From: Populus alba | Taxonomy: Eukaryota; Streptophyta; Magnoliopsida; Malpighiales; Salicaceae | Direction of reading: 5' to 3' | Length of the DNA: 64,000 nt | Assembly (NCBI RefSeq): GCF_005239225.2 | Contig: NC_133290.1 | Span: 9,742,204 to 9,806,203, forward strand | Shown here: positions 43,511 to 57,339 of the stretch, one piece after another | How the letters are laid out: each line of letters starts with the position of its first letter | How positions within the stretch are numbered: position 1 is the first letter of the stretch | Notes under the pieces: generated by a model | The model's database searches: none | What the model was told of the DNA's origin: nothing | The model's input: only the letters and a program-made list of their open reading frames with translations | Made by a program: the position numbers and the translations under genes

Positions 43511-46500
43511 TTACAGAACAGTGTTTATATGAAGTGCTTTGAGTAGCGAAGTAGCCATTTGTTTCACTAACACTTGGCCTCCGGAGCTTTGCCCGTCCCT
43601 ACGTTCCTCGATCAAGTTCAGAAGTTTTTGGGGCAAATCATTCTCCACGATCAATTGCTTTGGACGTGGGTGGTGCTCATACACAGCCTGCACATCAAAT
43701 TTCATTGAGCAATTCATAATATGATCATAGAACCAAACACCTACTTTCACATGCAGCTTTCAGCATGGTAAAAAATAACTGAACGAGACTGATATAAAAA
43801 AGAACAAGCTGGTGGTTTTTTGACATGATAAGACACCATGCTAAGCAGACTTGCATTGCTGGTTGTTTTAGCTGTGGAGGAGAAACTACTAAACAAGGCT
43901 TACATTGATTGTTAAGAAGATATCCTAAAAGATTGATCATTGGAGCAAGGAGAAATCAATCAGCATATGAATTGCATCCATCGAAAAAAATAATGGAACA
44001 AAAATACTGGATAGAAAAAAATATAGACTAAAAACTATTTCTTAAGCAGACCTAATTGAGTTAAACAAGGTTTCTACCTAGCACTAGCACGAGAAGAGCA
44101 ATAACATCAGCAGAATCAACAATGCAAGCAACATTGATCTATATGTTACAAGTTGTTCCTCAGTGCAGTGGTAAAAGTCAAGACAGGACAGTGAGGAGTT
44201 GCTAAATTTCACCTTTATTAGTTTGAGCAGATTAAGACGAGCTATGGCATCTTGATGATCCAGTCTTGCAATTAGCAGAGGTGTCAAGCCATTAACAGCT
44301 AAAGTTGTATTTATCCGGGATGATTTCCTGCATTCAACAAGTATGAATGAAATGCTGATAAAATACTGATAATTTAAGCAGTTTGGATCCCAGAGGATCT
44401 GCACAGTTTACTAGTTTTTCATTCATAGTTAATTTTTTCACAATTCAATTGACCAATAGATTGCCATTTGTGAGTTAAACTTAACAATTGGTAATGAATA
44501 AATGAATAGAAAGATGAGAAAAGTTCATACGTGATAATTTTCAAGAATGGCTCCAATATATGCACAAATTGTTGTTCGGGGCAGCATTGGAAAAACTTCA
44601 CTAATTTCTGAACTGCATCCTTTTTTAGCAATGCTTGTTCCACTTTGTGGTTGTCATTGTCATGAGCCAAGCAAACAGCAATTGAATCTAGTGCTGTCAC
44701 TGACCAAACCACATCATCAAGTAGGCTCAAGTATACATCCAATCCACCATGGGCCCTTAATTGTTCTCTTGAATTACGTGATGCATGAGCCATGTCACAC
44801 AGTAGAGGTAATGCGTGCGATTTTAAAGGAGAACCAGACATAATAAAATTCAATAAGTGTGGAATGATTCCATTTTCAGCAGCTTGTTCCTGTCTCCTCT
44901 TATTTATCTTGCAGAGGTTAAAAAGTGCATTGAGGACCTTCAAACAATAAAATTCAGCAAACGTTATGAGAACTGGAATGCTTGCAATAATTAAATCTAC
45001 TAATAAAAAACTTGGGCAACATAAACAAACCAAACCAATTTAGCCATGAAACTTGGATAACATGTGATGAAGATGACCAACGCAGCTTTTGATAGAAATT
45101 TAAGTTCACATTTCATACATAAGCACCCACACAGTTCCCATGTTTACGAGATAGGCAAGAACTTGATATGCGATAATTTTGGTAACCATAGAATGAAAGC
45201 TTTCACTGCAGTGCAACTGCCATGTCCTCTCTTCCTAGACTAAGAGAAGAACTTCCAACATGAGGCTTTTAGCATGCGTAGAATGAAAGGTTGTGTTGAG
45301 GTGTAACTGGTATGTCGTTTTTTCCACTACAAGACCAAATGTCTAGTTGACTGTACCCAGGCAAATGAATGGTAATGCAAGGAAAAGGGATTAGAAATTG
45401 CAGAAGAGATGATCCAAGAACCTAGAGTGTACAGTATACAAGGAGAACACTGTACTTCTATAATGTCAACAAGTGCAGTATTAAAATACAAGCACAACAA
45501 ATCTAAAACAGAACAGCAGCTAATGAAAGGTCCGTGGAGTAAACTAGAAATTCCATGTGCCTTGGGGACCAACAATTTATTATATGACAGAAAGACACTC
45601 ATATTCATATTTTTTATAAATGCAAATTCAAAGACAGTAAGAAGGCAGCTTGTAGCATAGTCACAAACTACTAAAATTATAGGAAGTAACTTGGGAAGGC
45701 AAACCTCGCTATGAATTTGATCTACAAGAGGTCCATCTTTGAGTTCAAGATTTGGAATCAAGTACTTAATTGCATCTGCTCGCTGAAGATTCTCTAAGCA
45801 GTTTGGGTCAGTTGACAGGTTATCGATACACTTGAGTATCTGTGAATCAATAAAGAGCAGCAAGGTGAGATAGCATATAAAAAAAATACTCAAACAAGTT
45901 TACGCACAAAGCTGTAGAACACTCTCTTTTGTACCTTCAAAAGAATAGGGAGCTCAATCCTATTGAACATCTGAAAAAGACGGCTAAGCAAGCTTTGGCT
46001 ACACATGTAGGATTTTACAGTTGTGTCAGCTTGAGAAAACTCGAGCAGAAGGTCTGCCACTTTCTCCAGGTATTCCCTCGCAACCTCTGCTGATACCATC
46101 TGGGAAAGTAACCCAGATGATGTTGCACTCCCTGGTCTAGCATTTAGAACACCCGAACCAGACAATACACCAGATGCTGTTTGAGATACAATACCAGATG
46201 TGGAAGCAGCTCCTTCATTAGGTGCAATTGGTCCAACCTTCTTACTCACTGTTTTATGTGAAATTCTAGGCATGGAGTCTAGATTTCCATTTTCTCTTCC
46301 ACGCCCAGAAACCTCTGCAACCATAAAAAAACAAGAGAAGTTCCCAAAATATAAGTGTTCCTCATTCGAAATTCATATTGAGGGCAAACAGCAGCTCCAT
46401 AATAAACATTGCAAGAAATACTAATTCTTCTGCAAACCAGATGGAATAAATTATCACTAAAATTCCTAAAATAAGACTTCAAAACTTGTTGTGGTGTTGC

Positions 46501-49500
46501 TAACAACAGACCATGCAGGAAAAGAGCCGTATCCCACTAAAAGTTCAAATAACATGAAGTCAATTGGAGCTCATGTTGACCAATTCAAATGAAGGAGAAA
46601 ACAAGAGAGGGAGAGAGGGAGACAAACAAAACCAATTACCTGCAAACTCTGCCATCAGAAAATCCAATTCACCATTTGTTTTCTTCTCAGATCCATGTAA
46701 TAAAGGCAGTATACTTTCATGTCTCTCCAACCCTGAGAGGTGACGTGCATACTCCAACTGACCAGAGAAATGCTTAGAAGGGGGTTCCTTCTCCAGCAAG
46801 CTTAGAAGAGGACGAACTTGCTCTGGCTGAGCAGATACCACAGAAGTAAGACCGTTTGATGCACTTTCTATCAACTTTGGAGGCCTATCAGTAGATGTCC
46901 TTTGCGTGGAACCAGTGACTCGCTGCTGCCTAAGTTCAGTTTCTGGGCGAGATTGATCACTTTTCCACCGATCCAAGTTATCTCGCTCTTTAGAAGCAAT
47001 TCCTGGAGGTTCTTTGATACCCATATTTGCAGCTTTTCCTAAAGCTGCTGGATCTGGCAACTTGGAAGCAACTGTAGCTTCGATTGCTTCATTACTAGAT
47101 TGAGGCCCATCAGTGTCTGTCCCAAGATATCTGGCATCTGGTTGAATGGCATCCAGCCTTTGGGAATGTGAAGTTGAAGCACGTGATGGTTCTTGTGTCA
47201 CAGAAGGCAAGGGATGATCGATCACTCCATGCCTAAATTTAAGGATATCAGGCTGATCAGATGCAGAAAGTGATGGCTCGCTCTGAATGAAAATAGGATG
47301 ATTGAAATCCAAGGGACCAGATCTTGGTCGTTGAGCTAAACCATCTAGTGGGAATCCAGTTCCCATGGATATTGAAGCTAGCCTAGTTGCCTCATTCAAG
47401 CTATAAAGAGTGTTGATAAGTCTGAACAGTATTCCATTTTTCGCAGCTATGCGACAGAAATCATTTCTTGGGGTTGATCTCTGTAGCTTAAAGACCTGCC
47501 ACATGCCATCAATAGCTAGGTGAACCATGTCCCTGGATGCAAAGAGCTGAATCAGTGTATTTATAAGATAATGGGAAGGGTACACAGAGGAAATCATGTG
47601 TGGCTAACAAGCATGCTCTAAACATTGCCATGACAAAACCATGAGCATTTGGAAATTTGTGCAGTCTGTTGTAGAGCTTTTGTACAGGGTCATCCTGTCT
47701 ACTTTAAACAGAGACCATACTTGATTTCAAAGTTGCTACATGATTTAGAATGTGATATTGAGCAGCAACAAACAAGCTTTCCTAGGGAAAATGCTTTTTT
47801 GAGAACAGTGGTGTTTCTATTCCAAGATGAGGTTTGAGACGAACGGGGAGCATGAACAAAGGTGACTGATAAATAAATTCTAATGAAATTCACCAGCTTC
47901 ACACTCATGCATTGTGACATAAAATTCATACTATACAACCAAACCGACTGTCTTTCTGCATGAAAAAAGGCACCATTTCAAACTTCCAAGCATACTTGTT
48001 TTTTTGTCAGCTTTAAAGGAAAAAAATACCTGACCTTGCAAACACAAACCAGAAAAGAAATTACAAACCTGTACTTAGCATGATCAGCCTCTAGGAAACC
48101 CACCAGGATAGGTATTCCACGGCAAGCAATGAACATTTGCAATGTCAACGAGCTACACCAGAAAGCCAACAGTGTTAGTCCTAATCCTATCTGTTTAGCA
48201 AATCAAAGCAAGGGAATTATAAAAGGAGAAAAGGGAATTATAAAAGGAGAAACTCTCCACCTTGACTGGCATAGCTGCTGCAAGAAATAAGCTGCCTCCA
48301 TGCGAACCTCACGGGGGCGATCAGGTCCAGCAAAACCCATGACCACAGGGATCTGGCACATAACATTCACCATAAATATATCAGGATAGAAATAATGTTC
48401 TGGCCCAAGTATTTCAGGAAGAAGGATTAGGGATAAGAGACACATGCAGAAATGGAAGAACAAAGCGCAAGCCCCAGTTAAGGATGGAATGAGCCAATCC
48501 TTTTATAAAAAATACAGAATGCTTGATTGTAGTAACTCAAAACTCGAGCAAATTACTTCCAACAAGGGAACACAAACCTTGGAGTACAATCACTTACCAG
48601 GCCAACAAGACATGCATTTTCCTGGAAATCGGTATTATCTTTCACAATCTGATTTATAAGTTGGAGGACAGAACATATAACCTGAAATATTGGGAAGCAA
48701 TTATCTCCTCATGTTAGAAGCTGCAACTCTCATAGCAAGTGGAAACAACAAAATGCAATGCATAGCTAGCTGGCATACACGTGTTTTAGGAACTTCAAGT
48801 AATTCCATTAGAGGAAGCAATCCATGCTGGGTAATAAAAACAATTTTCTGCTCAGGGCGCTGGTGAAAGATGCTAATAAGTTTCTGGCATGCAGATACAA
48901 TCACCTCTTCTGATTCCTCAGGTCTTAACGACCCAACTAACCTGCTAAACTCAACAGCCTACAAAGCAAAAACAATAACAATTACAACCAGCCCATGTTA
49001 TAAAAAAACAAGGATAGTGAAGAATTGATATTCATAGCATTCTTATTTTTAAGAATCCACTATGATTAGACAACAGGAATTGATGAAAAAATTTATCTAA
49101 GGACTAATTAGACAAAGATTCAAGAGTTTCCGACCCACAACAGCTTGAGATGTCATTTCACTTCACATTGTCACTAAATCATCAAAATAGTCAATCCATT
49201 GCATGTAAAGAGGAACTTTAAAGATTGGAGCCAGTATATTAATCATCAGATTACAAGTTTGTATAACAGGTTGCTTTCCTCCTCCATTGGAAAATAAAAT
49301 ACTATCAGATTCTTGAATTATCAAGAAAGGAACAGAAAGCATTAAAGGACTATCATTTTTAAGGTTATTACATAACATGAAGAGCTACAATAGATTAGTG
49401 CAGCTTCATATTTCAAAATACCTGTCTTTAGCAGGCATCACTCAATCCAAACAATAAAAAGAGGTTGCTAATGAGCTTATGTCTTTTGTTCATCAATATA

Positions 49501-50542
49501 AATACTTCCAACAAGTCTGGATTGCAATGCTACTGTAGTCTAAATCAAGTGATTGATTGAGGTGCTCAAAATTTGATTGACTACCTGGAGAGGAAAGAGA
49601 TTTTCTGGAGGCAATTTTTCATCAAAAACCTGCCAAGAAAAGCACATGTTGTCAGGAATTATTAAACTAATTATCTAAATAATGAACAAAATTGAGCAGT
49701 TAAAACATACCAAACCATCAATATCAATCACACCATCCTTCAGAACACCCATCATTAGGCTAAACAAATCACCACCACCGTTTGTCTTCCCCATTTCATT
49801 CTCCATTTGTTTTTGAGCAATTGTAGCTCTCAACCTTGTAGCCAGATCATTTTTCCCTGCATCAGCCACAACAGCATTCCCTTGGTTCATATGTGATGTT
49901 GAGGCAGACGTTGAGGCTTCAGCTGCCCGATCCTCTGGATTTTTATTGAGGGGATGAAATAAATCATCCAGTGAAGCATCTCTTGGAGTGTCACTAAATT
50001 TACTGAGCTCATTTCCTCCCAAGTTCATTGATGTCTTCACAGCCTTCAAAGTCCCAGTTATACAAAGGTATAAGATAATACAATTATTGTATCCAAGCAG
50101 GGAAAGAAGAAAGAAAGTGAGATGGGTGAGGAGGAGAGCAAGTTGTAGGTAATGTCAATGTTCAAGCTCCCTTGGAAACCTGAACTTGAACTCAGGACAA
50201 GACCCCATATTTTACGACCAGAAAGAAAACAAATGGGACATTAGAAAACCATATGCTCAAATATATCTGAAAACATATAAAGTGTTGCATGGCACATATG
50301 ATAACTATAACATATGCATTCCAACATGGCAGCACAGGAAAGTAATAAAAGTACAGTGTACCCACACTAAGAAAGAAGATGAAGAATAGACAAGCTATGC
50401 ATGTAAGGTAGACACAATATTCAAAGAGGAATTATCAGACATTTACTGTTTTAGGAAATTAAGAATACATAACTACAGTGCCAATACAAAGAGCCTGTTT
50501 GATATTGTGTTTTAGGTGCTTTTGAGTTAAGGCAGAAAATTG

Positions 50543-50591
<49 letters not shown>

Positions 50592-53500
50592 TCAAAACCT
50601 TCGAAAAGCACCTAAAAAGACATTAATTTGGTGCTTTTTCAGCCAAAAAGCACTTTCAACTGAATTACTAAACACACAAAAAACTTGATTAGGTAGAAGC
50701 AAATGTAACATAACCCGCAACAGAAGATTTGTAACTAGAAGGAAGGGCCAGGAGGCATAGAAGAACCTAATATCATGGAAATCCAAAAGGTAAAGATCAC
50801 TAAAAGGTAGAAATCTAAAATCTAATCAACCATATTTTTTTTTAACTAAGCGGCGATATCAGGAATGGGCAATCAAGAAATCTGTTTCGGCCATGTCCTT
50901 AAGCCATGAGTTGCAATTAGTTCACAGTTCCTCTCAATCACTGCAGGCATAGATGAGTTGCTCCACCAAAAATCCTCAACTTGGTTTTACTTCAAGCAAC
51001 AAAAGCGGAACCAGCTGAAATCCTCAAAAGTGCATAACAATATAGAACTGCTCAAGGAACCTACATCCCTAGATCTAGGCATATTGAGTATATTTAGTTA
51101 ACATGCTGCCCAAGCTTCATGCTCTTTAAAAATTTTATATTCATGTACTATTTCTCCTTTTCTTCACAAAAAGAAATGGTTTACTTAAAAAAGATTGGAC
51201 TCTGAACACAAAATGCACCAAGCAAAAGATAGAAGACTGAGATTATATTAGAAGACCAAATGAAACCCTGCATGTTAGGAACCAACAAAGCATCTATCTC
51301 TTTCTCTATTTTGTGTCATTTTAATCATGTCAAGAATTGTCTATTCAATATGAATCGACGCAGTGTGCACAATAAACGGTCTTAGCCTTTGAAGAGAGAG
51401 GGGTGGGGGGGGGAGCATCAATGAACAAATGAGCACAACATCATAGCCAAGAAAGCAACAGTTATTAATTACCTTTTGAAGCCCATTATCTTGACTTCTT
51501 GTTGCAAAACCAAATGATCCATTCTCAACATGAGTAGAATTTGTTTTTCCCCCATCCCTTCTATCTATGTTTTTCCCTCTTGCATCAGGAGATTCCATGT
51601 CACAATTACTCAGAGCCTGATCCTGGTCATGCATATGTGTTGAACCATGAAGCGGAGCACAAGCAGCAGCTACTTTATTCATAGATAGTCTGCCAGAACT
51701 AGTTTTGAGAGATGAATTTTCATGAATAGCTAGGGTCGGGACTTGATCTGAATGGAGATCATTGTCTAATTTATGTTGATCTGAATGGAGATCATTGTCT
51801 AATTTATCAGTTCTTTCCTCGACTTCATCATCATTTGAGGAATTATCCTTACAAGACTTACTGACATCATCAGAAACTGTCAATAATTCTTTCCTGGAAA
51901 CCTGAAAACCAAAAGATTTGAATCAGGATGTAGTGCCAATATATTTTAATCGCTTCTCCATGGAAAAATAAAGTGTGAATCACTTTTCAAGCAAAATTGA
52001 TTTCTTTCTCCGCTAAGGATATGAAGAAAAGTCCCCAAGTTAACAACTTATCACAATGTTAAAGATCACATGATTCTCACAGCTTCAAAATCAGCAACAG
52101 AAGCTTCTGTTTTATCCACAGAACTAATTTGGCCAGTGCTCTGATTATCTCCATTTAAAATTACCGCATCGACTGAAACATCTTCCTGTATGCTTCTACA
52201 AAAAAGAAAAAGAATGCATGCTTGCGGTAAGATACTACATTGACACTTTGAAAGGATGTCATCTAATTGCAAACAAAGAAAAACAGTTCAATTTATGGTG
52301 ACATGACATCTGTTTAAATATTAAAGCATAAAACACTGGATGCCACTTCCAAAAATCACAGCAGAGCAGTTGGATAGAGTTAACTACTGGTTCATCTCCA
52401 CGCTCAAACTGAATATTTGAGGGCACACATGGTCAGTGGCGGAGCTAGAATATTTTAAATGAGAGGGCAAATATATTATATGAATATGTATAAAAAATTA
52501 ATTCGAAATAAATATACTAACTCATATAAAGTAAAATTAATTTTAAAATACTTTTAACATAAAAAATTTACATTTTAATCATTTTTTTTAAATTTGCATA
52601 ATAATAAAATTAAGTTCAGTTACATAATAATTATAAATCTTCCATATGAAATCACGACAATCTTTTATATGAAATTCATGATAAAATACACATTAATTCA
52701 TCAAAACTTATTTCAAACACCCATTACCATATAACATGCTGTATATAATGCATGGATATGGATCAACATTGATAGTTTAAATTTATCATGATAAATCATT
52801 TTTAAAAACAAAAAAATAATTTATTTTTTTTTTAAAAAAAAACCAATCTTTAATTTTGCAAATATCAATCTTTATTTACTAACAACAATTAAAATGTTTG
52901 CTTATTCATCTCATGAAAAAATTTAATTCCATATCTTTATTAATTCAATTAAAAATAATATAATTTTTAATTAATTCAAAATAATTAAATTAATACCTAT
53001 TATTCAAAACTATTATTCAAAAACAATTAAGGGGGCAATTGCCCCCTTAATGTACTATGTGGCTCCGCCACTGCACATGGTCTCACATGCAAAATCTTAG
53101 GCTTGGGGTTTAAGGCTAATCCATATAAACTACCTTGGTTAAGAAAGTGATAAGCAGAACTATAAACAGATGGACAAAAATAAAATCAAATTCAACCTTA
53201 GTGATCCACTATGACGGAAAGAGTTCAATGCACGCCTAGAATTCAGTATCCAAGGATGAGAAAGTAGTGTTTTTGCATCGGGCCGCTGCGTAGCATCCTG
53301 AAATTCGCAACCAAATAACTCATTTCTTAATAAATGAATAAAATCTAAACTAAATGACGCATGCCGACAAATTTCGGGGGTCAGCCAATTCAACATTAAT
53401 TACAAAGCTGAAAGCTCTATACAATGATAAGGCAAAACTGAATCAGATCTGAAACCAAACTTAGGCAAGCCAGAGTTGATTGGAATGACCACAAAGGGGA

Positions 53501-56500
53501 AAACAAGACAATGCTATGCCGTCTTACCAGCAATTGTGCTTCTTTCTTGGAATCCCTTTCTAGCAAAACTCAGTATATGATATATCCTTTCTAGCAAAAG
53601 ATTAGCCTATAAACAGGAAGTGGTAATTCCCATCCCTTTCTAATTTTGGTCTAGGTTGTTGGGCCTGACCAAATTGGTGTGGCTGGGATAGTTCTTTCAC
53701 AACTTTAAAATTGGAAACCAAGCAAGAAATCATCAATGCATGAAATTAGGCAGTTAGGAATTAGGTAACAGAACTGAGAAACTGATCAAGCTAGAGGACT
53801 AGACATGTGCAATGTACCTTCTTGAAGCACTGGCGCAGAAAGTCTGTAATGTCAGGAGATAAGCTATCAGGTATCGGAGGATTATCATCCTGAGAGAGAA
53901 AGAGAGTTCTGTCATCACAGTGCAGTCAATCCTCAGACCAGTTCAACAAATTCAATTAGCCCCAAAAAAAATAAAAAAAAAAAGCACTTGTAACATCAAA
54001 CAAGACTATTGCATTCCAGACAATAAGAATCCCAAGTAAAATCTAAACAAGAAACATGAGATGGCATCAACATGAAGGAGAAAAGATGAAAAATGACAGT
54101 GAACCCAAAAGGTTTTAACAGGAAACATTGCTCACTTTAATAAACTGAAAAGACTGACTATATATATATATATATATATATAAAGCTGATCAAACCTGAA
54201 CAATACGAAAGAGAGCTGGCATTGGCTGCAAATCATAGTAAGGTGGTACACATGTAAGAAGTTCAATCACGGTGCAGCCAACGCTCCAGATGTCAGAAGC
54301 GGCACAAACCCCTGACATTTCAATAACCTGACAAATCAACAAGTTTCACATGATCAAGGCTTGTAAACACCTCAATAGCTACATCATATGTATTATCCTT
54401 TCCAACCATGATTTTGATCATAATGGATTAGAACAAATAGAACAAAACATATAGCAAATGAAAGCAGGTAAGAGATGAATACCTCTGGGGCCATCCAATA
54501 TGGCGTTCCAACAACTGAATGTGTATTAACATCAGCTTCAGTTAATTTTGTTGCAACACCAAAATCAGCAAGTTTCACAAGGCCCTGGAAGTAAAAATAA
54601 GGTCAAGTAACTGCTTTAAAGACACCATTTTAAAAGATATAGGAAGAATACAGAACATAATATGAAGAAAAAAAAAAGGCAAATCTTCAAGTAAAAAACA
54701 TGCGAGGTGAAAAAGTACAGTGATGTCACAGGACATCCATTTACAAACATTATAGTCACATAGGCACCTCATCTCTCTTCATTATTTTTTAAAAGTAGTC
54801 TAAGAATACAAACAAAAACTCTTGTCAAATGGAAAAGGGTTTCATTAAATTAGCCATAAACAGTCATGTCACTTGTATATTTCCCTAAATGGAAAGTGTG
54901 CATCATTCCCAAGATTTAACATTATATAGCAATTATACACTGCAACTCTGAATTTACAGAAATGCACTATTTGAGAGAATAAATATGACATCACACAATT
55001 TTGGATTGAGCACCCTAGCGTATGTGAAATCAAAGTAATTATAAGGTGCTCACATCTAAATGAAACGTTACCAAACACCATAAACAGTGCATTACCTCTT
55101 TGGTCGTCAATATGTTTGCCCCCTTGATATCTCGATGGATAACACCCTGTTCATGCAAATAAACTAATCCTTCCAGAACCTAAAATCAAAATATTTTATA
55201 AGCATAAATTAGAAAAGAAATAAAAACTCAAAAAGAAGCAACTAACTGAAGAGACAATCAAAAACCTGGGCAATGTAAACAGCCACCAAAGACTCTGGAA
55301 AAGGCCCAAATTTATTTGGCTTGATAATGTTTGCAAGCGAACCATTCTCAACATACCTGCATCAACATAAAGAAATTAAAACATATGAATTTGAAGCAGA
55401 GTTTACATGGACCCTCATTTATCAGTTAGTCAAAAACATAAGAGCTCACTTACTCAAGGATTATGTGAAGATGAGTCTTCGTCTTCGATGACCCAAGATA
55501 TTTCACAATGTTTTTATGGTTCAAATTCTGCAATCAAAGTAGTATGTTCAAACTAGTATGATCACATACTGTGAATATGCATTCTCTAGAGGGAACTCTC
55601 GTCATGACTAACTTTAAAAGCATGAAAGCCCAAGGACTTCCAATGCTAGAATATGAATTATTATATAAAGGCCATTAGACAGCTATGGTCCTGTCCAAGA
55701 AGTTCCTTTGGGTTTGCCACTTGCGTGAAGGGGACATAAGAGACAATCATGTTCATCCTGCTTTATGCTTGAAACACAGATCCACAATAGAACCTCTAGA
55801 AGATGATGAAGGGAGTAAGGTTTTAGTAAAGAAAGCCATGGTTACGGATACCATAATAGTTTCAGTAACTGACAAAGTGGTCCTTATTTAAAAGTCAGCC
55901 CAGAACCTTATGCCCAAAATATGCTGTCTTAAATGAATTATGGACTTGAAAAAGGAAAAGTTCAAGTGCAGCAAAAAAGAATATTCAATCAAAAAGCAAA
56001 CATAACAATAAAGAACAAGTGCTACCTTCAGTAAATCTATCTCTTGCTGAAACATCAATCCATTCCACCAAAGAAATTGTACCGAAAAAGAAAGAAGCAA
56101 CTGTCAGCCACACTTGCAAAGTAGAGACAGAAAAAATATATCATAGTAAAACCAGATGAAACATTAAAAGTAAATGCCTTAACAGACATAAATGCTTAAA
56201 AGGAAATTCCACTTGAGGAATTACAGAAGATATGGAAAAGACAATAACTATAAACACTACAAAACCATATCTGGCTTTCTATGAGATGTCAATAGTAAAT
56301 GCTTCAACTACTTAATTCAACTTTGCCAACCCCTAAACAGCTCACAGAAAATGAAGTTGGCTGTTTCCGAAGAAAGTCAGCAATAAACTCTCTAGTCTTT
56401 CAGGCCAACTTAAAACAGTAACAAGAAAATTATCTATAACAGTGCCCTTCATCATCTTCAACTAGCTAGCAACATTTAAGATTAAAAGAGTTGCGCGTAC

Positions 56501-57128
56501 ACTTGCACACAGATGTATATCTTTAAGAGAAAATTAGAAACAAACCATGATGATATTAAGATCCTCTTGGGCAATATTCTCCAACGAAACTTGTTTAATT
56601 GCAACAAAATCCCCATTCTCCAAATCCAAACCTTTATACACTCGACCATACGCTCCTTTTCCAATCTCATCTCCAAGCATCTACATCAAAAACAAAATAA
56701 ACCATACTCACTTAAAAATCATGCATTCGCACTAATTCGATATTGACTAAAGCCAATAGTTAAGAGACAATCAGGAAACAAAATTAAAATTAAATAAAAC
56801 TAAAGAAAATTAAATAAATTAACAAATTCGAAATTGAAGTCTCATATTTTAATTTAAGTTCAAATTTAATCTCTTAATCAACTAAAATTCAAATCCTAAA
56901 CTGAAACTCACCAAAACAAACACTAAAAAAAACAAAACCTCGAATCGATAAATTTCTCTTTTCAACCTCGATTTTCCCAGAAACCAAACAGAACACGGAA
57001 AATTAAATCCATAACGTGCATAAAAGTGGCATAAATAGCGAGGATTGTAGGAGAAATGGACTGCTCACATATTTGTTATCGAGAGTCTTCGATTTAAGAA
57101 AATGAGACGATGGCGCTTGCCGAGACAT
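43511..57128 (-). CDS. MAPKKK epsilon: MAP kinase kinase kinase epsilon (MAP3K-epsilon)
   Basis: Ser/Thr kinase of the Cdc7/Cdc15-like plant MAP3K-epsilon group, linked in Arabidopsis to cytokinesis, pollen viability and plasma-membrane integrity. Exons in transcript order: 57128-57069, 56680-56546, 56046-56026, 55527-55454, 55356-55266, 55179-55096, 54584-54483, 54327-54196, 53889-53818, 53297-53197, 52195-52081, 51901-51473, 50043-49711, 49629-49585, 48958-48779, 48681-48598, 48352-48261, 48152-48069, 47532-46640, 46314-45935, 45839-45705, 44937-44531, 44327-44213, 43687-43511; 4,341 bases, 1,446 residues. The kinase domain spans about 20-274: GKGAYG (27-32), Lys49, Glu67, HRDIKGAN with Asp144, Asp162 of DFG, and GTPYWMAPE ending at 189. 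A low-complexity linker with a 33-base internal duplication follows, then ARM/HEAT-like helical repeats to the C-terminus. The start of exon 13 (50043) is the weakest boundary. All introns are GT-AG. Confidence 0.94.
50490..50690. mobile_element. MITE-like element with central (TA)n, in MAP3K-epsilon intron 12
   Basis: GAGCCTGTTTGATATTGTG starts a stretch whose arms GGTGCTTTTGAG and CCGAAAAGCACCT... are partly complementary around a (TA)n core at about 50548-50590. The opening phrase resembles that of 26665-26880. The ends are approximate. Confidence 0.5.
51743..51807 (-). repeat. In-frame 33-base tandem duplication in MAP3K-epsilon exon 12
   Basis: Two copies with period 33 (51743-51774 and 51776-51807) are identical over 32 bases. 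They encode [10 protein letters not shown] twice in the linker after the kinase domain. Perfect identity points to a recent slippage or duplication event. Being in frame, it is tolerated. Confidence 0.95.
52434..53073. mobile_element. hAT-type non-autonomous DNA transposon with 8-base TSD, in MAP3K-epsilon intron 10
   Basis: Terminal inverted repeats CAGTGGCGGAGC(T/C)A end the 640-base element. A perfect eight-base target duplication CACATGGT flanks it at 52426-52433 and 53074-53081. The CAG-GGCGGA-type termini and 8-base duplication fit the hAT superfamily. The AT-rich interior has no transposase frame, so it is a MITE-like derivative. Near the right end lies a perfect 26-base palindrome (53026-53051) of A/T flanks, G5, CAATTG and C5. 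Confidence 0.92.
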
Positions 57129-57330
57129 CTCTTCTTGTCAAAAATGGAACACGCTTTTGCTCAAGAAACTCCTAGAGACTCTCCATTTCGGGAATTCAGA
57201 AACAAAATAATCGTATTCTCCAGCCGGATAACGTTTACGAAAGCCTCAGCTCCGGCGACATACGAGCGAGAGAGAAACTACGGGCGTGTTAGTGAGAGTG
57301 TCTGCTTTTTCAATGACGGAATTGACCTTA
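57129..57330 (-). promoter_or_regulatory. MAP3K-epsilon 5' leader with two small upstream frames
   Basis: This region is GC-richer than the upstream DNA and looks like a leader. Two complete upstream frames precede the main ATG: one of five codons including stop (57186-57172) and one of nine (57261-57235). They would lie in the 5' UTR if transcription starts beyond 57261, which is likely but not shown. Such frames commonly lower translation. Confidence 0.5.
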
Positions 57331-57339
57331 AGGGCGTTG

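Noticed and set aside
44547..44843. 98-codon plus-strand frame
   Set aside because: It is antisense to MAP3K-epsilon exon 22, which has clear family sequence and splice sites on the minus strand.
47649..47938. Frames on both strands in MAP3K-epsilon intron 18
   Set aside because: They lie wholly within an intron, without domain resemblance or splice continuity.
52196..53196. An extra MAP3K-epsilon exon in this large intron
   Set aside because: Most of the intron is the 640-base hAT element. Phase and sequence join directly from exon 10 to exon 11.
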